Of a stretch of 33,923 nucleotides of DNA, positions 7,228 to 15,834 are shown piece by piece. How positions within the stretch are numbered: the first letter of the stretch is position 1; each line of letters begins with the position of its first letter. Under the pieces are notes generated by a model, which was given only the letters and a program-made list of their open reading frames with translations, was not told the DNA's origin and did not search any database. The stretch is from positions 1 to 33,923 of the forward strand of contig JANNFX010000062.1 of NCBI GenBank assembly GCA_031380225.1, written 5' to 3'. This DNA comes from JANNFX01 sp031380225. Its GTDB lineage: Bacteria; Pseudomonadota; Alphaproteobacteria; Rhizobiales; Hyphomicrobiaceae. Position numbers and translations under genes: made by a program.

Positions 7228-8226
7228 TTAAAGTGATTTGGCTTTAATAGCTTTGTCAGAGGTTTTAGATGCCGGTTTTGCCGGCGTGCTGTGAGTGGCC
7301 TTTTCGGAGTCCAGATTTGCACTTCTGAGCGGGCCTTCTGCTGCCGCCCGCGCGATCAATGTCCCAAGCGATATGAACTCATCCTTCCTTGGCGACGACG
7401 AGCGCCAGACCAATCCAATCGAGCGGAACGGCGCCGGCTCGGCAAACTGCAACAAGGTTAAACCGCGGCCGCGCTGTTCAACACCAATACTGATCTCCGG
7501 CAGCAATGTGATTCCGTAACCCGCCGATACCATCTCGACAATCGTTGATAAACTTGATGCGCCAAACGTGTTGACCATATCGACTTGTTGCAGCGTGCAA
7601 TACGACAGAGCTTGATCGCGCAGACAATGACCTTCTTCGAGCAATAGCAGCCGCTCGTTTTCAATCATTTCCTTGGTCGCTTTGACCTTGCCGGACAGCT
7701 GGCGGTCTTTCGGCAGCGCTAAGACAAACCGGTCTTCGAACAGCGCATGAGTTTCAAGATCGTTGTGTTTGACCGGCAGAGCCATCAACAATACGTCGAG
7801 CTTGCCTTCAAGCAAGTCCTCGGTCAATTGTTGGGTTTGCGTCTCGCGCAAAAACAATTCGAGTTCCGGATAGGCTTCGCGCACCAAGGGCAACAGCGGC
7901 GGCAGAATGTAGGGCGCCAATGTCGGGATAACGCCGAACCGCAATGGCCCGGTCAACGGCCGTTGCGAATGCTTCGCGAACGACACGAAATCGCGCACTT
8001 CTCCTAAGATGCGGGCTGAACGACCGGCTAGCTCGCGGCCCTTGTCGGTCAGGCGGACACCGCTTCGTGTGCGCTCGACCAATATCAAACCGAGCGCCTC
8101 TTCAAGTTCGTGGATTTGCATGGACAGCGCCGGTTGTGTGACAGAGCATGACTCCGCCGCGCGGCCGAAATGCTTCTCACGCGCTAGGGCGTCGAAATAG
8201 CGAAGCTGTTTGAGTGTCACAACCAT
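7228..8226 (-). CDS. oxyR: LysR-family peroxide-sensing regulator OxyR
   Basis: This protein of 332 residues has an N-terminal winged helix-turn-helix (residues 3-62, FGRAAESCSVTQPALSMQIHELE) and a LysR substrate-binding domain. The decisive feature is GHCLRDQALSYC, with Cys201 and Cys210. These correspond to the two redox cysteines (Cys199 and Cys208) of E. coli OxyR that form the disulphide on peroxide exposure. I chose ATG 8226 because family members begin with a short Thr-Leu-Lys-Gln-Leu-Arg-Tyr-Phe segment; upstream codons would add an unusual leader. The last 35 residues are a Lys/Ser/Ala-rich tail beyond the usual end. It is divergent from lexA across a 409-bp gap. Confidence 0.9.
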   Translation of the reverse strand: MVVTLKQLRYFDALAREKHFGRAAESCSVTQPALSMQIHELEEALGLILVERTRSGVRLTDKGRELAGRSARILGEVRDFVSFAKHSQRPLTGPLRFGVIPTLAPYILPPLLPLVREAYPELELFLRETQTQQLTEDLLEGKLDVLLMALPVKHNDLETHALFEDRFVLALPKDRQLSGKVKATKEMIENERLLLLEEGHCLRDQALSYCTLQQVDMVNTFGASSLSTIVEMVSAGYGITLLPEISIGVEQRGRGLTLLQFAEPAPFRSIGLVWRSSSPRKDEFISLGTLIARAAAEGPLRSANLDSEKATHSTPAKPASKTSDKAIKAKSL

Positions 8227-8392
8227 CAGAGTTGGTGATCGATGCAGTAAAGGAATACCATTGGAACTTATAAAGCAGTCAAGATACCTTAGCGCAAGAC
8301 ACAGAGCGTTGATCTGCCGCCTATTTTCGGCCCTCAACAGATATCCGGCCGGGCATCCGTGCCTTCGCCGGAAAGAAGCGCCTCGGACCCGG

Positions 8393-8425
8393 AACGCCGA
8401 ACCGGTTTCGGGGCGTTTTTATTTT
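8393..8425 (+). terminator. intrinsic-terminator-like hairpin between oxyR and lexA
   Basis: AACGCC-GAA pairs with TTC-GG-GGCGTT around a short CCGGT loop with a small bulge, followed by TTTTTATTTT. No annotated plus-strand gene ends upstream. It could end a small RNA transcribed divergently from oxyR, or block readthrough into lexA. Confidence 0.5.
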
Positions 8426-8525
8426 CTCGGTTCTTTCACGGCGCTGACGCTCATCAAACAGAGCGATGCCTCTGAGAAAGCGCAAATTATCCCACTTCAG
8501 GCCTGAAGCCGAACTACCGCTTGCA

Positions 8526-8566
8526 GTACGCGGCAGGAACGTTTAGTGTACATTCACGAAATGTAC
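8526..8566 (+). promoter_or_regulatory. candidate LexA autoregulatory operator region
   Basis: Three tetranucleotides lie in register at 11-bp spacing: GTAC (8526), GAAC (8537) and GTAC (8548), each separated by seven bases. The alphaproteobacterial LexA box is GTTC-N7-GTTC (GAAC-N7-GAAC on the other strand), with the same 11-bp period, so this is a relaxed version. Overlapping it is a perfect inverted repeat, GTACATT-CACGA-AATGTAC (8548-8566). The site lies 70-110 bp before the lexA start, where an operator is expected. Confidence 0.45.
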
Positions 8567-8635
8567 TGTGCCGATTCTAATCAGTTTCTGTCACTCAGGG
8601 CGGATCGCCCTCTACCCAGCCGTCACGGAGACCCA

Positions 8636-9373
8636 ATGCTGACCCAGAAACAAAAAGAGCTGCTCGTGTTTATCCATGAGCGCCTGCAGGACAGTGGCGT
8701 TCCGCCGTCCTTTGACGAAATGAAAGACGCGCTCGATTTGAAGTCCAAGTCGGGCATTCACCGCTTGATTACGGCACTGGTCGAACGCGGATTTATAAGG
8801 CGGCTGCCGCACCGGGCCCGCGCACTTGAAGTCATCAAGCTGCCGGAAACTTCAAGCCACGCCATAGCCGCATCAACAAATGTTGCCGAGGCACCGCGTC
8901 GAACGGGCTTTCAGCCAAGTGTCATTGAAGGCAGCAAAATGCGTTCGATGGATCTCGACGTGCCGCCCGCACACGTCATCAATGCGACCACAATTTCGAT
9001 CCCAGTCATGGGCCGGATTGCAGCCGGTGTGCCGATCAGCGCCATCCAAACCCATAGCCATGATATCGCCTGCCCAGCCGATCTGCTGACGCGCGGCGAG
9101 CACTTCGCACTTGAGGTTAAAGGCGATTCCATGATGGAAGCCGGCATTCTTGACGGCGACACTGTCATCATCCGGCGCTGCGACAGTGCCGATAACGGCG
9201 ATATCGTCGTGGCGCTGGTTGAGAAAGAAGAAGCGACGCTGAAACGATTGCGCAAGAAGGGTTCGACCATCGCCCTCGAAGCCGCCAATCCCAATTACAA
9301 AACCCGCATCTTCGGACCCGACCAAGTCGACATCCAAGGCCGCTTGGTGGGACTGATCCGCAAGTATTCATAG
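8636..9373 (+). CDS. lexA: LexA SOS-response repressor / autoprotease
   Basis: This protein has 245 residues and the complete LexA layout. An N-terminal winged helix covers residues 1-65 (LTQKQKELLVFIHERL...SKSGIHRLITALVERGFIRRL). The cleavage site is Ala130-Gly131 within MGRIAAGVPI. The S24 peptidase domain has the nucleophile Ser165 (KGDSM) and the general base Lys203 (ATLKRL). The linker region (about residues 72-118) is longer than in E. coli LexA, as is usual in alphaproteobacteria. ATG 8636 has GGAG seven bases upstream. RecA-stimulated self-cleavage would derepress SOS genes. A candidate operator lies upstream. The gene is convergent with comEC. Confidence 0.95.
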   Translation: MLTQKQKELLVFIHERLQDSGVPPSFDEMKDALDLKSKSGIHRLITALVERGFIRRLPHRARALEVIKLPETSSHAIAASTNVAEAPRRTGFQPSVIEGSKMRSMDLDVPPAHVINATTISIPVMGRIAAGVPISAIQTHSHDIACPADLLTRGEHFALEVKGDSMMEAGILDGDTVIIRRCDSADNGDIVVALVEKEEATLKRLRKKGSTIALEAANPNYKTRIFGPDQVDIQGRLVGLIRKYS

Positions 9374-9401
9374 CCGCCGGCAAGTCTCGACCAGGACCGG
9401 A

Positions 9402-9427
9402 GTTGCCGTCGTCTGCGTGACGGCAAC
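9402..9427 (+). terminator. hairpin after lexA
   Basis: A perfect 9-bp stem (GTTGCCGTC/GACGGCAAC) with an 8-nt loop lies 29 bp after the lexA stop. There is no T-run, so it is a weak or Rho-assisted terminator at best. Confidence 0.4.
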
Positions 9428-9439
9428 GCGAGGCTATTA

Positions 9440-9490
9440 TACCGGCGCGCCAAAGTTTTGACTCTTCCAATTCTGGAAGGCGCGCCGGTA
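9440..9490. repeat. 51-bp inverted repeat between convergent lexA and comEC
   Basis: Perfect 12-bp arms TACCGGCGCGCC (9440-9451) and GGCGCGCCGGTA (9479-9490) enclose a 27-bp centre that contains a smaller TTCCA/TGGAA hairpin. It may serve as a transcription stop for both genes or be a small palindromic repeat. Confidence 0.6.
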
Positions 9491-9585
9491 TCTTACTTCG
9501 CTTTGCGCGCGTCGACACGCGTTCCGCGAGCCGGCCGCCGCGCGCCGCCAGCCTCGAGGCGGGTTAAAACTTTTGACCGCTGGTA

Positions 9586-11934
9586 TTACTCTTCGCCGTC
9601 GAATTCGGAGGACGGATCCTTTGTGGCGCTAAGGGGTGCATCGCCTTGTTTCGCGCGGCCATCGCCAACTACTCCAACAGGAGGCATTGCAGGTTTGCTT
9701 GCTATAAATTTTGGTTTCGGTCCAAGCGCAATGGTCCACGGCCGGGTGCCACGGTGTTGGGCGACCGTGTCAATCCGCAATCGCGAGGCTGCTGCGACCG
9801 GGCCGGAAGCACTCGACTTGGCCGTTGCGACCTCAGCAAAATAAATCGCGTGCGTTCCGCTTTCCTCGAACGCCGTTTTGTCGATGACGAGGTGGGGCTT
9901 CTCACAGCCGTCAGGCTTTTGAAACGGCATGATCACCACATCGGCCAAGCGGCAGTCTTCGTCCAAGGCTGCGGGATGGCGAACGACCGCGACCTTCATG
10001 CCATTGACGGTCGCTACGCAGGATGACGCATCACAGCGCCAAACATCGCCAAGCGCTGCGTCACTGGCCTGGCGTGAATCACCATCCGTGCCAAGCCAGC
10101 GCTCTAATTCAAAGCCGCCATGCCGGCCCGGTGTCGCTTGAAATAAGCTATCCGACCCGCGCGCCACGACCAAGGCGCCGTCACGGCCTGCGATGACGCC
10201 AGCGCGGTTTTGCAAGGGTGCGAGGGCAAGGGCCAAGGCAACTGGCGCCAAACCCAAGAGGCGCAAGCGCGTTCGCCATAAACACAGCCACAACACACCG
10301 AACGCAAACAAAACAATGGAAACTTCAGGCACTGCTGCCACGCGGCCAACGGCACCGGGCACCGCGGCAACCGTAGCGGCGGCCCACATCATTACATCAA
10401 TTCCACGGCCCATAAGAAACAGCGGCCAGCCTTCAAGGCCGAATGGCATCGCCACCAGCGATAACAACGCTGCCGGCATGACAACGACATTGCATATTGG
10501 GATCGCCATCAGATTGGCAGCCACCGCATACTGTTGCGTCTGGTGGAAATGATAGATCGAGAACGGCGCCACCGAGACGCTGGCGATCAACGTCGATAGA
10601 ACAATCCCGCCGAAGAACGCAGCCACGCGCCGCGCCGGGCCGTGATTTTCTTCAATGCTCAATCCAACCCGGTTTCGCACTAATTCATAGACCGCGACCA
10701 GACAGATCACAGCGGCGAACGACATCTGAAATCCGCAATCCAACAGTGTCTCGGGCATCGCTACCAACAGGATCAACGCTGCGATCGCGACGTTGCGCAT
10801 GGCAATCGCCGGCCTGTCGATCAGTACCGCCATAAACATGATGCCAATCATGATGGCGCTTCGCAGCGTCGCTACCGACGATCCAGAAATCAACAAGTAG
10901 CCGAACCCCGCCATCAACGCCGCCGTGGCCGCCCACTTCTTGGTCGGGTAGTAGAGCGCTAGACGCGGCACCGCCGACAGCATCAGACGCACAGCCAGAA
11001 ACGCAGCACCCGCCATCACGACCATATGCAGCCCGGAAATCGAGAGGATGTGCAGAAGCCCAGAATCGCGAAATGCCGCCACCGATGCGTCGCTGATTCC
11101 GCCGCGCTCGCCGGTGATCAGGGCCAAAGCAATGGCGCCTGTCTCACCCGGCAAGGCGGCCGTGACGCGGTGCCCAATTGCTTGACGCACGGTCTCAATG
11201 GTCCGCGAGACCATGCCCCCGGCCACATCGGGTGCTGCCGTTTCAATCTCAACTTTGCCCATCGCGAAGCCAGTGGCGCCGAGACGTTGAAACCAAGCCG
11301 CGCGCGCGAAGTCATAGTCGCCTGGTAACGACGGGGGCGATGGCGGTCCAAGTTTCGCCCGGATGTGAACGTGATCTCCGGGCTTCAATCCTGGCGTCAC
11401 TTGCAGCATGCGAATGCGGACCCTCTTCGGCCTCTTTTCCGGGGGCAGATCGTCAAGTGATGTGACGCGGAGTGTGACGCGCTCGCCTTTGGTGGGGCGC
11501 GGCTCCACGAGTTCGACGACGCCGCGCACGTCAGCGCGGTTCAACTGCCGTTCCAAAACCGGAGCCCGCGTCCATTCTGTGCGCGCCTTGGCCAGCGTAA
11601 AGCCGACGACTGCTGTCAACAGTACGGTGGTAAAAAAGCCAGCGGCCAATCCGTTGCGGACAATCACGCGAAAGCAGCTGGCGGCGGCCAACAAGCCAGC
11701 AACGCCAGTCAAAGTCGGCTCGAAAGGCAGCCAGAAATAGAGCCCGATCCCGGCTCCAAGCCAGACCGGCAGCCATAAAAACCAGCGCGAGCGCTCGGCC
11801 TCGAGAACAACAGCAATGGGGGCGCTCCAATCCCGAGGCGAAGCAAATTCCCCAACGCTGGTTGCAGCAGCGCCTGCTGCGACCGTCCTAGATACCAGCG
11901 CGCCGAGCTCCTTAGGCGGCTCGTTATGCGACAT
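9586..11934 (-). CDS. comEC: ComEC/Rec2-family DNA-uptake membrane protein
   Basis: The 782-residue protein has several parts. There are N-terminal membrane segments and an OB-like DUF4131 region (about residues 50-270, with RLGATGFAMGKVEI near its end). The competence domain has the hallmark GERGGISDASVAAFRDSGLLHILSISGLHMVVMAG and about eight further membrane segments to about residue 580. The C-terminal soluble segment (about 590-782) is shorter and less like a metallo-hydrolase than in Gram-positive ComEC, as is common in alphaproteobacteria. The family translocates single-stranded DNA across the inner membrane in transformation. No other competence gene is in the window. It is divergent from gltX. 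Confidence 0.9.
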   Translation of the reverse strand: MSHNEPPKELGALVSRTVAAGAAATSVGEFASPRDWSAPIAVVLEAERSRWFLWLPVWLGAGIGLYFWLPFEPTLTGVAGLLAAASCFRVIVRNGLAAGFFTTVLLTAVVGFTLAKARTEWTRAPVLERQLNRADVRGVVELVEPRPTKGERVTLRVTSLDDLPPEKRPKRVRIRMLQVTPGLKPGDHVHIRAKLGPPSPPSLPGDYDFARAAWFQRLGATGFAMGKVEIETAAPDVAGGMVSRTIETVRQAIGHRVTAALPGETGAIALALITGERGGISDASVAAFRDSGLLHILSISGLHMVVMAGAAFLAVRLMLSAVPRLALYYPTKKWAATAALMAGFGYLLISGSSVATLRSAIMIGIMFMAVLIDRPAIAMRNVAIAALILLVAMPETLLDCGFQMSFAAVICLVAVYELVRNRVGLSIEENHGPARRVAAFFGGIVLSTLIASVSVAPFSIYHFHQTQQYAVAANLMAIPICNVVVMPAALLSLVAMPFGLEGWPLFLMGRGIDVMMWAAATVAAVPGAVGRVAAVPEVSIVLFAFGVLWLCLWRTRLRLLGLAPVALALALAPLQNRAGVIAGRDGALVVARGSDSLFQATPGRHGGFELERWLGTDGDSRQASDAALGDVWRCDASSCVATVNGMKVAVVRHPAALDEDCRLADVVIMPFQKPDGCEKPHLVIDKTAFEESGTHAIYFAEVATAKSSASGPVAAASRLRIDTVAQHRGTRPWTIALGPKPKFIASKPAMPPVGVVGDGRAKQGDAPLSATKDPSSEFDGEE

Positions 11935-12017
11935 GCCACGCCACGGCTCTTACTCCCCCATTTTCCCCATGCTACAGCGCGGCCAAACTATTTGTGAAAA
12001 AGATCGATCAAACGGCC

Positions 12018-13565
12018 ATGACCAACGACACGTCTTCTAAAACGCACGGCGCCTCGAAATCCGTCGTTCGTTTTGCGCCTTCTCCGACCGGATATCTGCA
12101 TATCGGCGGCGCGCGCACGGCGCTGTTCAACTGGCTCTATGCCAAACATACCGGGGGCACGTTCCTGCTCCGCATCGAAGACACCGATCGTGAACGCAAT
12201 AATCCGGCTGCCGTCGCCGCAATTCTCGACGGTTTGACATGGCTTGAATTGGACTGGTCGGGAGAAGCCGTATCGCAGTTCGCCCGCGCCGCGCGCCATC
12301 GCGAAGTCGCTGAAGCCCTGTTGGCCAATGGCGCGGCTTATCATTGCTACTGCTCGCCCGAGGAAATTGACTCTGCCCGTGACAAAGCCAAGGCCGAGGG
12401 CCGCCCGCAATTGTTCCTGTCGCCGTGGCGTGACCGCGATCCGAAGGATGCGCCGGCTGGCATCAAGCCCACCATAAGGCTCAAGGCGCCGCGCGAAGGT
12501 GAAACCACCGTCGATGATCAAGTCCAGGGTCTGGTTACGTTCCAGAACAAGGAATTTGACGATCTCATCATTCTGCGCAGCGACGGCAACCCGACCTACA
12601 ATCTGGCCGTCGTTGTTGATGACCACGACATGGGCGTCACGCATGTCATTCGCGGCAACGATCATTTGACCAACGCCGGGCGGCAGACGCAAATCTATAA
12701 CGGTATGGGCTGGCCGCTTCCGGTTTGGGCGCACGTGCCGCTGATTCATGGCGGCGACGGCGCTAAACTTTCAAAGCGCCATGGCGCGCTCGGGGCCGAA
12801 GCCTACCGCGCGATGGGGTTTCTACCGCAGGCCTTGCGCAACTATCTTGTGCGGCTTGGCTGGAGCCACGGCGATGATGAAATCATTTCGACCGATCAGT
12901 TGATCACGTGGTTTAACTTCGATGGCCTCGGCAAAAGCGCGGCCCGCTTCGATTTCAAAAAGCTGCTTGATCTTAACGGCCACTACATCCGCGAAACTAC
13001 AGTTGCTGATTTGCTTGACCGCGTCGGCAAGCTGCTGCCGCTATTGAACTTCGAAGACATCGCCAAGACCGAGCTCGATCCCAAAGCGCCGCCGCGGCCC
13101 GACGTGGCATTCGCCAACATGATTTTAGCCACGGTTCCGGGCGTCAAGACCGGCGCCGATCTCAAGGCTCGTTTCGAAAAAGCCGGTTGGGACAAACTCG
13201 GCGCCATATTGCCGGCCGTCAAAGAGCGCTCGAAGACGCTGCTTGATATTCCAGAGGGCGCGCTATTTCTCATTCAACAGCGTCCGCTCGCAGTGGAAGA
13301 CAAGGCTAAAGCGTCGATCGACGGCGACGCGAAGTCTGCCATAACGGCCCTCCTTCCGCGCTTCACAGTCGCGCAAGATTGGAGTGCTGCGGCACTCGAA
13401 GCCGAAGTCCGCGCCTATAGCGAAGAAACCGGCACCAAACTCGGAAAAATCGCGCAGCCTTTACGCGCCGCACTGACGGGCCGGGCCGTGTCGCCACCGG
13501 TGTTCGATGTCATGGCCGTCCTCGGCCGCGACGAAACGCTGGCACGTTTGGGCGACGTTGCTTGA
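12018..13565 (+). CDS. gltX: glutamyl-tRNA synthetase
   Basis: This class I aminoacyl-tRNA synthetase has about 515 residues. The HIGH-type motif is in RFAPSPTGYLHIGGARTALFNWL, the KMSKS-type motif is KLSKRHGA, and the charging-domain sequence LLRIEDTDRERN is present. The C-terminal anticodon-binding region is complete, ending in GRDETLARLGDVA. It loads glutamate onto tRNA-Glu and, in bacteria lacking GlnRS, also onto tRNA-Gln. I chose ATG 12018; a GTG at 11994 would add eight residues. It is divergent from comEC with about 80 bp between the starts. Its stop is 3 bp from the end of the convergent fabD gene, leaving no room for a separate terminator. Confidence 0.95.
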   Translation: MTNDTSSKTHGASKSVVRFAPSPTGYLHIGGARTALFNWLYAKHTGGTFLLRIEDTDRERNNPAAVAAILDGLTWLELDWSGEAVSQFARAARHREVAEALLANGAAYHCYCSPEEIDSARDKAKAEGRPQLFLSPWRDRDPKDAPAGIKPTIRLKAPREGETTVDDQVQGLVTFQNKEFDDLIILRSDGNPTYNLAVVVDDHDMGVTHVIRGNDHLTNAGRQTQIYNGMGWPLPVWAHVPLIHGGDGAKLSKRHGALGAEAYRAMGFLPQALRNYLVRLGWSHGDDEIISTDQLITWFNFDGLGKSAARFDFKKLLDLNGHYIRETTVADLLDRVGKLLPLLNFEDIAKTELDPKAPPRPDVAFANMILATVPGVKTGADLKARFEKAGWDKLGAILPAVKERSKTLLDIPEGALFLIQQRPLAVEDKAKASIDGDAKSAITALLPRFTVAQDWSAAALEAEVRAYSEETGTKLGKIAQPLRAALTGRAVSPPVFDVMAVLGRDETLARLGDVA

Positions 13566-13568
13566 GCG

Positions 13569-14513
13569 TCACGCCAGTCCTGCGACAGCGGCTTCGATAT
13601 CTTCGGGGCTGCCGAGCGAGGTTGCGTTGAGCGATTTTTCGATGCGCTTGACAAGACCAGCCAATACTTTTCCGGCGCCAATTTCATAGACATCAGTCAC
13701 ACCAGCCGAAGTCATAGTCATCACACATTCGCGCCAGCGAACAGTGCCGGTGACTTGTTCAACCAGGCGCTTGCGGATTTCGTCAGGATCGCTGATTGGC
13801 GCTGCCAGAACATTGGCGATCACCGGAACAACCGGCGCCTTGATGGTGACATTCGCGAGAGCTTCTGCCATCGCGTCGGCAGCTGGTTGCATCAACGAGC
13901 AATGGAACGGCGCCGACACCGGCAACGGCACCGCGCGGCGCACGCCGAACGCTTTACCCGCTTCCGGTACACGATCAAGCGCCACTTTGTGGCCCGACAG
14001 AACGACCTGGGTTGGTTCATTATCATTGGCAACATCACAAACATCGCCTTGCCGAACGGCATCGGCGACTTGGCGCGCAACATCGATGCCGACGCCGAGC
14101 AGAGCTGTCATCGCGCCTTGACCGACAGGAACGGCAGCCTGCATGGCGTTGCCGCGCAACCGCAACAACTTGGCCGTATCCGAAAGCGTGAACGCGCCAG
14201 CAGCAGCCAACGCAGAATATTCGCCAAGTGAATGTCCGGCGACGAACTTGACTTTGTCTTTGAGCAAAAATCCGTGCTCGTGTTCGAGGACCCGCATCAC
14301 AGCCATCGATACCGCCATCAGTGCCGGCTGCGCGTTTTGCGTCAACGTCAGCGTTTCTTTGCTGCCGTCCCACATGATCGCTGACAGCTTTTCGCCAAGC
14401 GCGTCGTCGACTTCATTGAAGACGTCTTTGGCGCACGAAAACCGTTCGGCCAACGCGCGGCCCATGCCGATATCCTGGCTGCCTTGCCCGGGGAAAACGA
14501 ATGCGATGGCCAT
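13569..14513 (-). CDS. fabD: malonyl-CoA:ACP transacylase
   Basis: This protein has 314 residues, normal for FabD. It moves the malonyl group from CoA to acyl carrier protein for fatty-acid elongation. FVFPGQGSQ is at the N-terminus. The nucleophile Ser95 is in GHSLGEYSAL, Arg120 in RLRGNAMQ binds the malonyl carboxylate, and His204 in APFHCSLM completes the site. ATG 14513 has AGAGG about nine bases upstream. In many Hyphomicrobiales fabD adjoins fabG and acpP; here it follows tlyA and the rlmD-like gene on the minus strand, with 103 bp separating it from the latter. It is probably transcribed from its own promoter or as the last gene of that group. Confidence 0.95.
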   Translation of the reverse strand: MAIAFVFPGQGSQDIGMGRALAERFSCAKDVFNEVDDALGEKLSAIMWDGSKETLTLTQNAQPALMAVSMAVMRVLEHEHGFLLKDKVKFVAGHSLGEYSALAAAGAFTLSDTAKLLRLRGNAMQAAVPVGQGAMTALLGVGIDVARQVADAVRQGDVCDVANDNEPTQVVLSGHKVALDRVPEAGKAFGVRRAVPLPVSAPFHCSLMQPAADAMAEALANVTIKAPVVPVIANVLAAPISDPDEIRKRLVEQVTGTVRWRECVMTMTSAGVTDVYEIGAGKVLAGLVKRIEKSLNATSLGSPEDIEAAVAGLA

Positions 14514-14616
14514 GTGCTGAAGCCTCTTTTTGGGACTGATTGTTCTTCGCCGCCATTGCCGCGTGCCGCGCCCCAAGTCAAGCCGCCGATGATCGCAACG
14601 ACGTGTTCCGCGAACC

Positions 14617-15834
14617 TCAGCGCCGGAAAACGGTAAAGGCTTCGGTGTGGGGAGTGAACAGGAATTGGTCGATTGGCGTGACAGGGCCCATTTTGAAACC
14701 GGCGTCGATCAGCGCTTTGGCATCGCGGGCCAACGTCGCGGGCGCACACGAGACGGCGATCACGCACTTGATTTTGCTGCGCGTGATGCGCTCGGTCTGC
14801 TCGGCAGCGCCCGCGCGCGGCGGATCGATAACGATGGCGTCAAAGCCGTCCAATTCCCGGGCCGAGAATGGCTCGTGAAATAAATCGCGGTGGCGCACGT
14901 CGACGGGCTTCAAACCGGTCGCTTGATTGACCGCATATTGCAGCGCGGCCAACGCCCGCTTGTCACTGTCAGCCGCCATCACTTGCACTTTGCGCGCGAG
15001 TGGCAACGTGAATGTGCCAATGCCGCAAAACAAATCAGCGATACGTTTGGCTTTGGGAGGCAGTGCGTTCATGACCAGATCGATCAATAGCGCCTCGGCC
15101 GCTGGCACTGCTTGCAGAAAAATTGACGGCGGCGGTGATATTGCGACGCCGCCAATAGTCAGCGTAGGCGTGGTGTGGGTCGCAATCGCGTCGCCTGCAA
15201 CAATCAACCGGATGATGCGGGCGGACGCACACATCACAGCCAATTTTTGCCGCGCCTCGGGCGGTAGCAATTTATGACCGTTGTCAAAAGATACATCGAG
15301 GCCGTGATCAAGCTTGGTGACAATCAGGCGGCCATTGGTACGCTGTGGCATGGCGATCAGCGCCATGTCTTTCAAGACTGGCAGCGCCGCAACGATCAGC
15401 GGATCGAGAACGGGACATTCCTCCATTTCGACCAGCGTATGCTCGCCTTCTTCGCGGAAGCCGATGCGAACATTACGATCACCACGCTCAATGCCAAGAA
15501 ATGCGCGCCGCCGTGTGCCGGGCGCCATCACAGTCAATGGCGCGACATCGGCATCGATGCCACGGTGGGCAAAGGCCGCGCGCACGGTTTCGCGTTTCCA
15601 ATTGGCGTAAAGTGCAGGCGACATATGCTGGGTTGCGCAGCCGCCGCAGGTTCCGAAATGTTTACAGATCGGATCGATGCGATCGGCGCTGGCGCTGAGC
15701 CGCGTCGCGTCGTCTCCGCCGCCAATGTCCCAGCGCTCGCCGGGTAAGGCCAACGGCACGAAGCGGCCGTCATCGGTCACGCCGTCACCCTTGGCGCCAA
15801 GCCTTACAATCGTCACGTCGCGTCCGTCAGTCAT
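14617..15834 (-). CDS. RlmD/RumA-like RNA m5U methyltransferase
   Basis: The 405-residue SAM-dependent enzyme has three parts. There is a short TRAM-like N-terminus. An iron-sulphur cluster is likely formed by Cys57, Cys63, Cys66 and Cys140 (CKHFGTCGGC and EEC). The Rossmann methyltransferase domain has LFCGIGTFTLPLA, VIDPPRAG, and the catalytic Cys363 in VSCAPATLARD. The family methylates C5 of a uridine in 23S rRNA, or in some lineages in tRNA. Which uridine is modified here cannot be told from sequence. The start overlaps the end of tlyA by 8 bp, so the two RNA methyltransferase genes are translationally linked. Confidence 0.88.
   Translation of the reverse strand: MTDGRDVTIVRLGAKGDGVTDDGRFVPLALPGERWDIGGGDDATRLSASADRIDPICKHFGTCGGCATQHMSPALYANWKRETVRAAFAHRGIDADVAPLTVMAPGTRRRAFLGIERGDRNVRIGFREEGEHTLVEMEECPVLDPLIVAALPVLKDMALIAMPQRTNGRLIVTKLDHGLDVSFDNGHKLLPPEARQKLAVMCASARIIRLIVAGDAIATHTTPTLTIGGVAISPPPSIFLQAVPAAEALLIDLVMNALPPKAKRIADLFCGIGTFTLPLARKVQVMAADSDKRALAALQYAVNQATGLKPVDVRHRDLFHEPFSARELDGFDAIVIDPPRAGAAEQTERITRSKIKCVIAVSCAPATLARDAKALIDAGFKMGPVTPIDQFLFTPHTEAFTVFRR

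Larger units (their letters stand above)
8227..8635. other. oxyR-lexA divergent intergenic region
   Basis: This 409-bp stretch has no convincing protein gene. It holds a plus-strand terminator-like hairpin (8393-8425) and the repeated GTAC/GAAC motif and palindrome near 8526-8566. Control sites for oxyR should lie in the left part, but I cannot define an OxyR operator. Confidence 0.5.

Noticed and set aside
11988..12749. Minus-strand gene of about 250 codons opposite gltX
   Set aside because: gltX has all synthetase motifs on the plus strand, and the opposite frame has Arg/Ala-rich content with no recognisable domain.
15274..15747. Plus-strand gene opposite the rlmD-like gene
   Set aside because: Antisense to a well-supported methyltransferase with complete motifs. 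The composition is that of a mirrored high-GC frame.
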